DNA from: Megaustenia siamemsis
Taxonomy: Eukaryota > Mollusca > Gastropoda > Stylommatophora > Ariophantidae
Length of the DNA: 64,000 nt
NCBI GenBank assembly: GCA_032433765.1
Contig: JAVIAB010000059.1
Location: 63,208,178-63,272,177, forward strand
Direction: 5' to 3'
Below, one piece after another: positions 52,455-63,960 of this stretch. A model generated the notes under the pieces. That model made no database searches and was not told the DNA's origin. It saw only the letters and a program-made list of their open reading frames with translations. Every line of letters begins with the position of its first letter. Within the stretch, counting starts at the first letter, position 1. Both the position numbers and the translations under genes were made by a program.

Positions 52455-53362
52455 AGTCCGACTCCCGTGTTGAATATAGAAAGAACCCGCCACAGCTTGA
52501 CGTTGAGTCCGACTCCCGTGTTGAGTATAGAAAGAACCCGCCACAGCTTGACGTTGAGTCCGACTCCCGTGTTGAGTATAGAAAGAACCCGCCACAGCTT
52601 GACGTTGAGCCCGGCTCCCGTGTTGAGTATAGAAAGAACCCGCCACAGCTTGACGTTGAGCCCGGCTCCCGTGTTGAGTATAGAAAGAACCCGCCACAGC
52701 TTGACGTTGAGCCCGGCTCCCGTGATGAGTATAGAAAGAGCCCGCCACAGCTTGACGTTGAGTCCGACTCCCGTGTTGAGTATAGAAAGAACCCGCCACA
52801 GCTTGACGTTGAGCCCGGCTCCCGTGTTGAGTATAGAAAGAACCCGCCACAGCTTGACGTTGAGTCCGACTCCCGTGTTGAGTATAGAAAGAACCCGCCA
52901 CAGCTTGACGTTGAGTCCGACTCCCGTGTTGAGTATAGAAAGAACCCGCTACAGCTTGACGTTGAGCCCGGCTCCCGTGTTGAGTATAGAAAGAACCCGC
53001 CACAGCTTGACGTTGAGCCCGGCTCCCGTGTTGAGTATAGAAAGAACCCGCCACAGCTTGACGTTGAGTCCGACTCCCGTGTTGAATATAGAAAGAACCC
53101 GCCACAGCTTGACGTTGAGTCCGACTCCCGTGTTGAATATAGAAAGAACCCGCCACAGCTTGACGTTGAGTCCGACTCCCGTGTTGAATATAGAAAGAAC
53201 CCGCCACAGCTTGACGTTGAGCCCGGCTCCCGTGTTGAGTATAGAAAGAACCCGCCACAGCTTGCCGTTGAGTCCGACTCCCGTGTTGAATATAGAAAGA
53301 ACCCGCCACAGCTTGACGTTGAGCCCGACTCCCGTGTTGAGTATAGAAAGAACCCGTAGCAG
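52455..53362. repeat. Minisatellite, 51-bp unit, about 18 copies
   Basis: Units contain CACAGCTTGACGTTGAGTCC, GACTCCCGTGTTGAGTATAG and AAAGAACCCGC. Variants are GTCCGACTCC/GCCCGGCTCC and GAGTATAG/GAATATAG. Because 51 is 17 codons, ORFs over 300 codons exist on both strands, and I treat them as artefacts. It begins at the edge of a SINE-1-related body. Confidence 0.96.
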
Positions 53363-53549
53363 ATTGAAGTTGAGTCTGAACTCATGGAAACATATCAAAA
53401 GAATATGCTAAAGTTAAAAACGAAACAATTACAATAGTAATAAAGGCAGACAGTTTTAAAATGTTGCGAGTATAAACGCATAAAGAACTCACATTATTTA
53501 GACAAATAAACAATACAAAACAGTGGGTCAAATTATTACTAACCAGCAG

Positions 53550-54265
53550 CTGTAGGAAATGAATGTAGTTAAATGTAGATGTGAGAAATGAATGTAGTTA
53601 AAAGTAGATGTGAGAAATGAATGTAGTTGAAAGTAGATGTGAGAAATGAATGTAGTTAAAAGTAGATGTAAGAAATGAATGTAGTTAAAAGTAGATGTGA
53701 GAAATAAATGTAGTTAAAAGTAGATGTGAGAAATTAATGTAGTTAAAAGTATATGTGAGAAATTAATGTAGTTAAAAGTAGATGTGAGAAATGAATGTAG
53801 TTAAAAGTAGATGTAAGAAATGAATGTAGTTAAAAGTAGATGTAAGAAATGAATGTAGTTAAAAGTAGATGTGAGAAATGAATGTAGTTAAAAGTAGATG
53901 TAAGAAATGAATGTAGTTAAAAGTAGATGTAAGAAATGAATGTAGTTAAAAGTAGATGTAAGAAATGAATGTAGTTAAAAGTAGATGTGAGAAATGAATG
54001 TAGTTAAAAGTAGATGTGAGAAATGAATGTAAATAAAAGTAGATGCGAGAAATGAATGTAAATAAAAGTAGATGTGATAAATGAATGTAAATAAAAGTAT
54101 ATGTGAGAAATGAATGTAAATAAAAGTAGATGTGAGAAATGAATGTAAATAAAAGTTGATGCGAGAAATAAATGTAAATAAAAGTAGATGTGAGAGATGA
54201 ATGCACTTTAAAGTAGATGTGAGAAATTATTGTAAATAAAAGTAGATGTGAGAAATGAATAAAAT
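53550..54265. repeat. Minisatellite, 29-bp unit, about 24 copies
   Basis: Units contain AAATGAATGTAGTTAAAAGT and AGATGTGAG. The first two-thirds has GTAGTTAAAAGT and the last third (from about 54020) has GTAAATAAAAGT, so two subfamilies are spatially separated. No LINE motif is recognised. Confidence 0.95.
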
Positions 54266-54799
54266 AAAGTGTTGTAAGAAACCAACACAATAAAAAAGCC
54301 TGCGATGAAGAAAAAAAAAAAGCAATAAATACAAATCTATGATAATATATCAAGGACTACTAATGGCTCATTCTTCAAGTATCCGCTTGCTTGTATTCCT
54401 AGAACCTGTTTACCACTTGGCATACCCGATGCTACACAGACTTCACAATTTCCAGCACTTACTTCTTATTTTATTACCTCGCAGATTCCTCGATCTGTTC
54501 CCACATTTCAATGCCAGACAGACGATTTTTTAAACACTGTTTCGCCTCAGCTTTCTGGCAAGTCCTGGCGTGCACGCTACAGCCAACGTCTGCTTTGTTA
54601 CTTAAAGGCTGTTGAGAGATTTCACTTTTCTCGTTCCACATTGATTATGGGCGTCAAGAGCTATTCTGTAGACCGTCGGAAATAGTATTTTTCTACAGAA
54701 ACACGCTTCTACAGATTCGTTGACTTATAGTTTTGATCGGTATTTTTCACAGCCAATTCTGAGGTTAATATATGGTAAGTGTATATTTTATTTTTATCA

Positions 54800-54839
<40 letters not shown>

Positions 54840-55424
54840 TTTACTCAATTTATTTTGAATTAGTTTTTCAACTTTGTTTTAATTCACTAACCTAATTCTT
54901 CTTCCTAACTCTCTAACGGTACAATATTAGCTCATGTTCCTCGTTATTTATTGTAAAGTTTAGAAATTACATTTTAATTTTCTATATTCTTCTATTTTCA
55001 ATTTTTTATTCAATTTTTTTTTCTATTTCTTTGTAACTTGATTTAAGTTTCGTTTTTCGTTTTAATTGTTTCCAGAAATTATAATTTTCACTGGCACTTT
55101 ATTTTGAAATTTAACCAGCCGGTTACTTTATATTCGGTTTTCTTAAAAAAAAAAAAAAATAATAATATTTTATTAACTTTTCTTTTTTTTTAGAAATAAT
55201 TTATACCCAATTATGACACAAAAAACGTTACTTTAATAATGTGTCTTTATGTCAATCATTTCTAGTAATGACCAGGTGTATTATAAACACGGTTTTCTTC
55301 ATATTTTCACGTCCAAATGAACAAAAAAACGTTCTTTTATTTAAAATATAGAAGTTGTATTTTCATAGCAGAAACAGCCAGAAAGAAAGAAAAAATACGG
55401 GAGGTAAATGTTTCGGCTTTTAAG
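54266..55424. other. Unassigned AT-rich sequence with (TA)n
   Basis: A TA microsatellite lies at 54801-54838. Runs of A (55145-55159) and T are frequent. No gene is recognised. A 64-codon ORF at 54339-54533 has no motif. Confidence 0.4.
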
Positions 55425-56205
55425 GTACACAGCACAAGGTGCAAAACAAAAGGTGCACAACAAAAGGTGCCAAACATAAGGTGTAAAATAAAAGGTGCAC
55501 AACAAAAGGTGCCAAACACAAGGTGCAAAATAAAAGGTGCACAACAAAAGGTGCCAAACACAAGGTGCAAAATAAAAGGTGCACAACAAAAGGTGCCAAA
55601 CATAAGGTGCAAAATAAAAGGTGCACAACAAAAGGTGCCAAACATAAGGTGTAAAATAAAAGGTGCACAACAAAAGGTGCCAAACACAAGGTGCAAAATA
55701 AAAGGTGCACAACAAAAGGTGCCAAACACAAGGTGCAAAATAAAAGGTGCACAACAAAATGTGCCAAACACAAGGTGCAAAATAAAAGGTGCCAAACACA
55801 AGGTGCAAAATAAAAGGTGCACAACAAAAGGTGCCAAACATAAGGTGTAAAATAAAAGGTGCACAATAAAAGGTGCCAAACACAAGGTGCAAAATAAAAG
55901 GTGCACAACAAAAGGTGCCAAACATAAGGTGTAAAATAAAAGGTGCACAACAAAAGGTGCCAAACACAAGGTGCAAAATAAAAGGTGCACAACAAAAGGT
56001 GCCAAACACAAGGTGCAAAATAAAAGGTGCACAACAAAAGGTGCCAAACATAAGGTGTAAAATAAAAGGTGCACAATAAAAGGTGCCAAACACAAGGTGC
56101 AAAATAAAAGGTGCACAACAAAAGGTGCCAAACATAAGGTGCAAAATAAATGGTGCACAACAAAAGGTGTCAAACACAAGTTGCAAAATAAAAGGTACAA
56201 AGCAC
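55425..56205. repeat. Minisatellite, 42-bp trimeric unit (3 x 14 bp), about 18 copies
   Basis: Each 42-bp unit consists of three related 14-mers, aaaaggtgcacaac, aaaaggtgccaaac and acaaggtgcaaaat, so a 14-bp ancestor diverged before the trimer was amplified. At 55783-55812 one unit is shortened to two 14-mers. Long ORFs on both strands (up to 320 codons) result from the multiple-of-three unit. A LINE-D 3' end starts 20 bases downstream. Confidence 0.97.
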
Positions 56206-56224
56206 AAGGCACAAAAAACGAGGT

Positions 56225-56530
56225 GAAAATGTCAAGTATAAAAATGTAATTCATCATCACGTGCCATACCGGTTGGCGTAGGTGATCATGTCCCTCCACA
56301 ATCTTCTATCTACAGTGCATCGTATCAGTTCTATTGTTGACTGTTTTCCATGCCATGACACCAAGCTATCCAGTATTTTCTTTCTTTGTCGTCCGCGATC
56401 TCTCTTTCCTTTTATTTTGCCAGTTGTAACCAAGTATTCCAACTTTCCTCTTCTCATGATGTGCCCGAAAAATGTTGATTGTTTTTTTCTGATGTTTTTT
56501 TTCTGAACTCCCTTTTTGCGTTGGCCTCAA
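56225..56530 (-). mobile_element. LINE-D, C-terminal end
   Basis: The 3' end is atcatcacgtgccatacc (56250-56268). The minus strand gives MRRGKLEYLVTTGKIKGKRD, RGRQRKKILDSLVSWHGKQS, TIELIRCTVDRRLWRDMITY and ANRYGT as an uninterrupted stretch, the best-preserved LINE-D terminus in the window. The 5' truncation lies near 56530. Confidence 0.9.
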
Positions 56531-56569
56531 TTTAATTCAAGGAGTATTAATAAACACCTTATAGATTCT

Positions 56570-56875
56570 ACGAATTCTTAAAACAACTAAAAATGAAAAG
56601 AGAAATACTAAATACAATTCAAACAAGACAAATAAGATTTTGGGGCCATGTTAAAAGACACAGCAGCCTACTGAAAATAATCTTGGAAGGGAAAATACAA
56701 GGTAAAAGAGGCAGGGTTAGCCCACATCTTAAATGTACAAGCAACAACAGAAGATTGACAAATCAGCCTATGACAACGTGCTCTATAAAAACAAGAGACT
56801 CCGCTGAATGGAGCTCCAAGGTAGCCAACATTCGATGCGTAGACGGCCCCCAGTGATGATGATGAACGTTTTACA
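56570..56875 (+). mobile_element. LINE-F, C-terminal end
   Basis: The frame reads KQLKMKREILNTIQTRQIRF, WGHVKRHSSLLKIILEGK, GKRGRVSPHLK and VANIRCVDGPQ, then a TGA within a tgatgatgatg tail. It is a tail-to-tail arrangement in reverse: LINE-D (minus) and LINE-F (plus) have their truncated 5' ends facing each other across about 40 bases. Confidence 0.9.
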
Positions 56876-57095
56876 ACAGAAGACAGGAGAAACATCTATA
56901 GCTACATGTCGAATGATGAAGTTAGGGAGAGGTGGACGGAGAGATGAGAGATAGGATGATGAGATGAAGACGAGATGTGTCACATGTGGGAGGATAGGAG
57001 AAGTGTAGAGATATAAAATCGTAAATATAGAGAATTGATGAAGAGCTGAAAACTAAAAAAAACGAGAAATGGAAAGTTAAAAGTATATTATTATT
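56876..57095. other. Unassigned purine-rich sequence
   Basis: No feature is recognised besides a purine-rich GAGATGA-like stretch at 56930-56980. A TA run follows at 57101-57134. Confidence 0.35.
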
Positions 57096-57134
57096 GATAT
57101 TATATATATATATATTGATATATATATATATATA

Positions 57135-57823
57135 GGCCCGTTTCGTCTTGCCAGACGGTCTAGTGGAGGCTAATGGGTATTTTTTTTTTAAGCTTTGGTT
57201 TTGTCGAACAGCTTCTCTCGTGGCTAATTCTACAAATGTTTGGCAAACACACACTGTCACAGAATCAACAAGTGAGGCCCACTGATCCACAGGGTTTTCC
57301 ATCCTTTTGCATGGCTCTTTTCTCTTCTACATTTTTGCCTTAGCACAGTCTCAAATGAAATTATACCGTTCCTTATACATGCTCCCCATGATGTTTGACA
57401 ACTTGCCAGATGTTCCCAGTCATTTTCACAGATGGAGAAGTCTTTCATAGATGATTTACAGATATCTCTATATCGTAGGTTAGGTCTGCTGATTTGTCTT
57501 TTTCCGTGTATTAGTTCACCATATAGTATTTGCCTGGGGATGCGCTTTTCTTCCATTCGCTGGACGTGCCCCAGCCATCTTAGTCTTCAACATCTGAGCA
57601 TCGACATGATTGTTGGGGTCTTAGCACGTTGCAGGACAGTTAAGTGGTTACTTTATCCCGCCATTTGATGCGCATTATTCTGTGGAGATATCGCATGGGG
57701 AACACATTTAGTCTTTTTTCCTGGTTTGAGTATGTTGTCCAGATTTCAGATCCATATAATAGTGTGCTAAGCAAACACGTATGATATATTAAGATTTTGG
57801 TCTTTAGTGTTAGTTTCGTGTAG

Positions 57824-57825
<2 letters not shown>
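57135..57825 (-). mobile_element. LINE-G, C-terminal region with Cys/His finger
   Basis: On the minus strand from 57820: KTKILIYHTCLLSTLLYGSE-like, IWTTYSNQEKRLNVFPMRYL-like, MRIKWRDKVT, RRLRWLGHVQRM-like, MEEKRIPRQILYGELIHGKR, PNLRYRDICKSSMKDF, and then KGWKTLWISGPHLL. The final part (57135-57270) corresponds to the finger at 3958-4155 (CDSVCVCQTF-like frame). Frameshifts and stops are present. TA repeats flank both ends (57101-57134 and 57828-57885). Confidence 0.85.

Positions 57826-57827
<2 letters not shown>

Positions 57828-57885
<58 letters not shown>
57828..57885. repeat. (TA)n microsatellite
   Basis: About 28 TA dinucleotides lie between the LINE-G 5' edge and the giant 27-bp array. 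Confidence 0.97.
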
Positions 57886-57886
<1 letters not shown>

Positions 57887-57889
57887 CCC

Positions 57890-60810
57890 TAAGCTAAATA
57901 AAACTTTGAGAGGCCCTAAGCTAAATGAAACTTTGAGAGGCCCAAAGCTATATGAAATTTTGAAAGGCCCTGAGCTACATCACATTTTGAAAGAGCCAAA
58001 GCTAAATGAAACTTTGGAAGGCCCTAAGCTAAATGAAACTTTGGAAGGCCCTAAGCTAAATGAAACTTTGGAAGGCCCTAAGCTAAATGAAACTTTGGAA
58101 GGCCCTAAGCTAAATGAAACTTTGGAAGGCCCTAAGCTAAATGAAACTTTGGAAGGCCCTAAGCTAAATGAAACTTTGGAAGGCCCTAAGCTAAATGAAA
58201 CTTTGTAAGGCTCTAAGCTAAATGAAACTTTGGAAGGCCCTAAGCTAAATGAAACTTTGAGAGGCCCTAAGCTAAATGAAACTTTGGAAGGCCCTAAGCT
58301 AAATGAAACTTTGGGAGGCCCTAAGCTAAATGAAACTTTGAGAGGCCCTAAGCTAAATGAAACTTTGGGAGGCCCTAAGCTAAATGAAACTTTGGAAGGC
58401 CCTAAGGTAAATGAAACTTTGGAAGGCCCTAAGCTAAATGAAACTTTGGAAGGCACTAAGGTAAATGAAACTTTGGGAGGCCCTAAGCTAAATGAAACTT
58501 TGGAAGGCCCTAAGCTAAATGAAACTTTGGAAGGCCCTAAGGTAAATGAAACTTTGAGAGGCCCTAAGCTAAATGAAACTTTGGAAGGCCCTAAGCTAAA
58601 TGAAACTTTGGAAGGCCCTAAGGTAAATGAAACTTTGGAAGGCCCTAAGGTAAATGAAACTTTGGAAGACCCTAAGCTAAATGAAACTTTGGAAGGCCCT
58701 AAGGTAAATGAAACTTTGAGAGGCTCTAAGCTAAATGAAACTTTGGAAGGCTCTAAGCTAAATGAAACTTTGGAAGGCCCTAAGGTAAATGAAACTTTGG
58801 GAGGCCCTAAGCTAAATGAAACTTTGGAAGGCCCTAAGGTAAATGAAACTTTGGGAGGCCCTAAGCTAAATGAAACTTTGAGATGCCCTAAGCTAAATGA
58901 AACTTTGGAAGGCCCTAAGCTAAATGAAACTTTGGGAGGCCCTAAGCTAAATGAAACTTTGAGAGGCCCTAAGTTAAATGAAACTTTGGAAGGTCCTAAG
59001 CTAAATGAAACTTTGGAAGGCCCTAAGCTAAATGAAACTTTGGAAGGCCCTAAGCTAAATGAAACTTTGGAAGGCCCTAAGCTAAATGAAACTTTGGAAG
59101 GCCCTAAGGTAAATGAAACTTTGGGAGGCCCTAAGCTAAATGAAACTTTGGAAGACCCTAAGCTAAATGAAACTTTGGAAGGCCCTAAGGTAAATGAAAC
59201 TTTGAGAGGCTCTAAGCTAAATGAAACTTTGGAAGGCTCTAAGCTAAATGAAACTTTGGAAGGCCCTAAGGTAAATGAAACTTTGGGAGGCCCTAAGCTA
59301 AATGAAACTTTGGAAGGCCCTAAGGTAAATGAAACTTTGGGAGGCCCTAAGCTAAATGAAACTTTGAGATGCCCTAAGCTAAATGAAACTTTGGAAGGCC
59401 CTAAGCTAAATGAAACTTTGGGAGGCCCTAAGCTAAATGAAACTTTGAGAGGCCCTAAGTTAAATGAAACTTTGGAAGGTCCTAAGCTAAATGAAACTTT
59501 GGAAGGCCCTAAGCTAAATGAAACTTTGGAAGGCCCTAAGCTAAATGAAACTTTGGAAGGCCCTAAGTTAAATGAAACTTTGGGAGGCCCTAAGCTAAAT
59601 GAAACTTTGAGAGGCCCTAAGTTAAATGAAACTTTGGAAGGTCCTAAGTTAAATGAAACTTTGGGAGGCCCTAAGCTAAATGAAACTTCGGAAGGCCCTA
59701 GGCTAAATGAAACTTTGAGAGGCCCTAAGCTAAATGAAACTTTCAGAGGCCCTAAGCTAAATGAAACTTTTTAAGGCCCTAAGCTAAATGAAACTTCGGA
59801 AGGCCCTAAGCTAAATGAAACTTTGTAAGGCCATAAGCTAAATGAAACTTCGGAAGGCCCTAAGCTAAATGAAACTTCGGAAGGCCCTAAGCTAAATGAA
59901 ACTTTGGAAGGCCCTAAGCTAAATGAAACTTTGAGAGGCCCTAAGTTAAATGAAACTTTGGAAGGCCCTAAGCTAAATGAAACTTTGAGAGGCCCTAAGT
60001 TAAATGAAACTTTGGAAGGCCCTAAGCTAAATGAAACTTTGGAAGGCCCTAAGCTAAATGAAACTTTGAGAGGCCCTAAGCTAAATGAAACTTTGGAAGG
60101 CCCTAAGCTAAATGAAACTTTGAGAGGCCCTAAGTTAAATGAAACTTTGAGAGGCCCTAAGCTAAATGAAACTTTGAGAGGCCCGAAAATATATAAAACT
60201 TTGAGAGGCCCTAAGCTAAATGAAACTTTGAGAGGCCCGAAAATATATAAAACTTTGAGAGGCCCTAAGCTAAATGAAACTTTGAGAGGCCCTAAGTTAA
60301 ATGAAACTTTGTAAGGCCCTAAGCTAAATGAAAATTCGGAAGGCCCTAAGCTAAATGAAACTTTGTAAGGCCCTAAGCTAAATGAAACTTTGTAAGGCCC
60401 TAAGCTAAATGAAACTTTGTAAGGCCCTAAGCTAAATGAAACTTCGGAAGGCCCTAAGCTAAATGAAACTTCGGAAGGCCCTAAGCTAAATGAAACTTTG
60501 AGAGGCCCTAAGCTAAATGAAACTTTGATAGGCCCTAAGTTAAATGAAACTTTGAGAGTCCCGAAATTATATAAAACTTTGAGAGGCCCTAAGCTAAATG
60601 AAACTTTGAGAGGCCCTAAGTTAAATGAAACTTTGAGAGGCCCTAAGCTAAATGAAACTTTGGAAGGCCCTAAGCTAAATGAAACTTTGAGAGGCCCTAA
60701 GTTAAATGAAACTTTGAGAGGCCCGAAAATATATAAAATTTTGAGAGGCCCTAAGCTAAATGAAACTCTGAGAGCCCCTAAGTTAAATGAAACGTTAAGG
60801 CCGTCCTACC
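57890..60810. repeat. Minisatellite, 27-bp unit, about 108 copies, with 486-bp duplication
   Basis: Units contain GGCCCTAAGCTAAATGAAAC and TTTGGAA. Variable positions are GGAA/GAGA/GGGA/CGGA and CTA/GTA/TTA. The unit is nine codons (EGPKLNETL on plus), giving a 514-codon ORF at 58230-59774. The variants are mostly amino-acid-changing, there is no unique coding flank, and stops (TTTGTAA) recur, so it is not a gene. Blocks beginning ggaagaccc at 58664 and 59150 match for about 16 units: an 18-unit (486-bp) higher-order duplication. Confidence 0.98.
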
Positions 60811-61272
60811 CTCCCTTTAAAAATGTAACGCCAAAAAGACTCACAACACGTAAAATCACTGTAGTCCCAAAACAAACTTCGAAAATTTGTTGAGGCTCCT
60901 CGTATTGTGTCGCCCCAAGTTATAACCTAATCTTCTTATTAATAAATTCTTTCCTAGCCCATTAGATCAGGCGCTCTCAAGCTCTTCATTACCACGGACC
61001 TCCTTTAAATACGTTTCGCAGTCGCTGACCCCCAGTATTTATTTTATTAGGTGCTTTCACTCATTAATTATATCTTTCCCTTTAGCTACAAAATATCTTA
61101 CTATTATTCAAGCCGTTGTGTTTGAGAAAAGCGGCATTAGAATATATAGAGACCACAGAGTGGCTTGCCCCTGGAGTTTAGCTTTGTTGTTTGACATGTC
61201 CAGTAGAAAAACAATGAATAAGAAGAAACATGTTTATTAACGCTAAAATTACCCACACAACAAAAACTGACA
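60811..61272. other. Unassigned sequence
   Basis: No gene or shared repeat is recognised. Confidence 0.35.
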
Positions 61273-61432
61273 AGAGTTATTGAGTTTGTTGCGGGTCATT
61301 ATCATTGCACTCCGAACATGTCCATAGGTGCTCAGATCCCCTCCTCAGCAAGTCCCGTAGTGTCCAGCGACTGACGACTCCAGTTTTATCGTGGCTGATA
61401 GCTCTTCATATACGCCCACCAAATTTAATGCT
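61273..61432 (-). mobile_element. LINE-J, extreme 3' end
   Basis: It begins with gagttattgagtttgttgcg and contains the complement of the HLWTCSECNDNDPQ-like and VVSRWTLRDLLRRGSE coding, aligned with 36348-36500. The 5' truncation lies near 61432, where R6 begins. Confidence 0.87.
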
Positions 61433-61433
61433 G

Positions 61434-61560
61434 TGGATGGTCTAGACTCACGTGCACTCACTCAATCGCACGGCCCAGAACCCGTTTCCACGTTTAGAAT
61501 GGCCAACCCCAGTTAATCAACGACTCGTGGATACACAGTCAGCTTTATATTTTCTACATT
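61434..61560 (-). repeat. Dispersed repeat R6, copy 2
   Basis: Inverted relative to 47828-47960: cgtgcactcactcaatcgca, cagaacccgtt, tggccaaccccagttaatca and cgactcgtggataca. The origin is unknown. Confidence 0.6.
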
Positions 61561-62137
61561 TAGAAGCACATATCCAACTGACCAGAATTCTGCAGTATTG
61601 AGACTGAGAACATGATGCTGCTGATTAAACCCTCTGTAACTTCATATTAAGAAATGTGCTGTTGCCAAACCAACATGTACAAACTCTACTGCTCCTAAAT
61701 AAAAAGATAGCCCTCCGACCCACTGCCCTTTTTTTCGCACCATATTCTTTAACCCTCTCATCCCAAATTAACCCATAACTCCGAATCAACGATCATGAAG
61801 ATTCGAAATTGTGACGTCATTATTTTATTATATGCCACAAAGCAACAAAGAAAACTAAAATATCACTGACAAACCACCATGCACCAAGACTGTGAATCTT
61901 TGCTTCTACTTTCACTTTAACCGTGCATGATAATCAGCATTAGGTATGTTCTTACTGGCCTGAACCATCACGTCTCTCCACAACTTACAATCTGTATATT
62001 ACTTTCACATATCTATATATAGTTGGATTTCTACCCAAATATTCTTCAAACTATCAAAGATTTTATGAAAATAAACACCTCTTCTTGTTTTTCTTTCATT
62101 CGGCAGCTTTCACCTCTGTCGAAGTCCCTAGATACTA
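61561..62137. other. Unassigned sequence
   Basis: No gene or repeat is recognised. Confidence 0.35.
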
Positions 62138-62425
62138 GGAACCGAATTTTGCGTGTTAATCCATTTTTCCCTGACAGCCGTGTACACATGTATCCCTCGC
62201 CATACAGGCAGATAACTCCGATTTCGGAGGTACTCAATTTTTTTTCCGTCGATGAGTAATTGACGTTTCAAGTCGGGCCTCGCTGCTGGGACCAGGGGTG
62301 GTTGCCGCAGAGATAAATTATAAATAGACCCAACTAGTCTAGCCGGGATTTGAACTCACAACCGCTCTGTCTCGAGGCAAGACTACGGCCTCGAGACCAA
62401 CAAGTCCCCCAGATAACCAACTTAA
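62138..62425 (-). mobile_element. SINE-3, near full length
   Basis: On the minus strand the head is gggggacttgttggtctcga with box B gttgtgagttcaaatcccgg (near 62341-62362). The body includes gaaacgtcaattactcatcg, gtacctccgaaatcgg, ttatctgcctgtatgg and cacggctgtcagggaaaaat. It matches 42052-42300 throughout. Confidence 0.87.
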
Positions 62426-63434
62426 AATCCGCCCTCTCCACAAAATGTGTTTTATTAAACATTTTTATTTAGTATGAAATGTACACATGTGCAACGGAGT
62501 TCGTGCAGTGTGCTAAGATCGTTCAGTAAATTAGAGGGACAAATGTGACTAAAATAACGAATTTCTTGGTTAAAATAACGAGAACAATTCCTATATTTTG
62601 TTTTAAATTATTAAGCCAAAATCATTTTTTTTTTCGTGAATTTTAACACAAAGATCTAGTAGTTTCTGGTGGGCAACTCTGACTACAAGCAATTGCTGCC
62701 TTGAAGGGAGGTCAAATTGAAAATCTAACTTTGAGAAAAATTAACAAAATTAATGAGTTCTGTAGGGAGATAAATAGGATCGCATGGTGGAAAACCCAGT
62801 ACAACGCACATTCTTTAAAGAATCAAACAGAGATCATTCTCGCCTATAGAAAAGAAAAAAAACATTTTGGCAAATAAGTGACAGCAAAAATAGCTCTACT
62901 CGATGAAGCGGACCAGTTTTAAGTTTCTCAACAAGTAAATGGAATAATTGCATCTGCACTGGCATGTTAACACATTGAAAATCACCGCTTGATCTCTCCC
63001 GAGAACAAGGTAATGGTTTCTTTCGCTTCACCGTTTTGCCGATTTCAGACACTCATTTTTCTTTAATTTTCACTGTTGTTATTTCCACACATTTTAAAAT
63101 TGTGCATCCCGTTTTTAAATCTTTCTTATACCTTCGTGAATTCGCTGGCAAACATGTATCTACATGCGCAGGGTGGGGGGTAGTAACGAAAGGGTTAGGC
63201 AGAATTGATAGCTACCGCTTGAAGAATGTTCTCTGTTATATTGAAAAAAATAATGCGGTCTATTGATCATACGGCGGATGAGACGTAAATATGTGAAACT
63301 CAGGTAGCGCTGGCAAAGGAAGGTTTGTAAAAAATGTGTAGAGCATACAGGTACATATAGTTATAGCTTTATTGCGCTGTCTACATGTTTAGATTTGAGA
63401 ACGGATTGGTGTCACTGTCCTCGGGATATTCCCA
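62426..63434. other. Unassigned sequence, about 1 kb
   Basis: Short ORFs (62834-63052 minus and 63036-63266 plus) have no recognised motif and no repeat content. It is the longest repeat-free stretch in the right half and would be the first place to look for an exon, but I see no evidence for one. Confidence 0.35.
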
Positions 63435-63960
63435 AATTATGTTATATTCTCATATACGTTACATGCTCAAATATGTTACATCCTCATATACGTTACATGC
63501 TCAAATATGTTACATCCTCATGTACGTTACATGCTCAAATATGTTACATCCTCATATACGTTACATGCTCAAATATGTTACATCCTCATGTACGTTACAT
63601 GCTCAAATATGTTACATCCTCATATACGTTACATGCTCAAATATGTTACATCCTCATATACGTTACATGCTCAAATATGTTACATCCTCATATACGTTAC
63701 ATGCTCAAATATGTTACATTCTCATATACGTTACATGCTCAAATATGTTACATTCTCATATACGTTACATGCTCAAATATGTTACATTCTCATATACGTT
63801 ACATGCTCAAATATGTTACATTCTCATATACGTTACATGCTCAAATATGTTACATTCTCATATACGTTACATGCTCAAATATGTTACATTCTCATATACG
63901 ATACATTCTCATATACGTTACATGCTCAAATATGTTACATTCTCAAGTATGTTACTTCTT
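63435..63960. repeat. Minisatellite, 34-bp unit (2 x 17 bp), about 15 copies
   Basis: Each unit consists of catatacgttacatgct and caaatatgttacattct, two diverged 17-mers. The left half of the array has CATCCT and the right half CATTCT, so two subfamilies are separated in space. Plus-strand ORFs of up to 193 codons are artefacts. Confidence 0.96.

Noticed and set aside
52407..53411. Overlapping ORFs of 300+ codons on both strands
   Set aside because: They are artefacts of the 51-bp tandem unit, open in several frames on both strands with no unique flanks.
55337..56299. Minus-strand ORFs of up to 320 codons rich in F, C and L
   Set aside because: They cover the 42-bp array and arise from its multiple-of-three unit. 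The non-repeat ends show no signal peptide or domain that I can support.
58230..59774. 514-codon plus-strand ORF (EGPKLNETL repeats) as a gene
   Set aside because: The unit is a multiple of three, so any stop-free unit gives a long ORF. Variants are mostly amino-acid-changing, there is no unique N- or C-terminal sequence, and neighbouring units contain stops.
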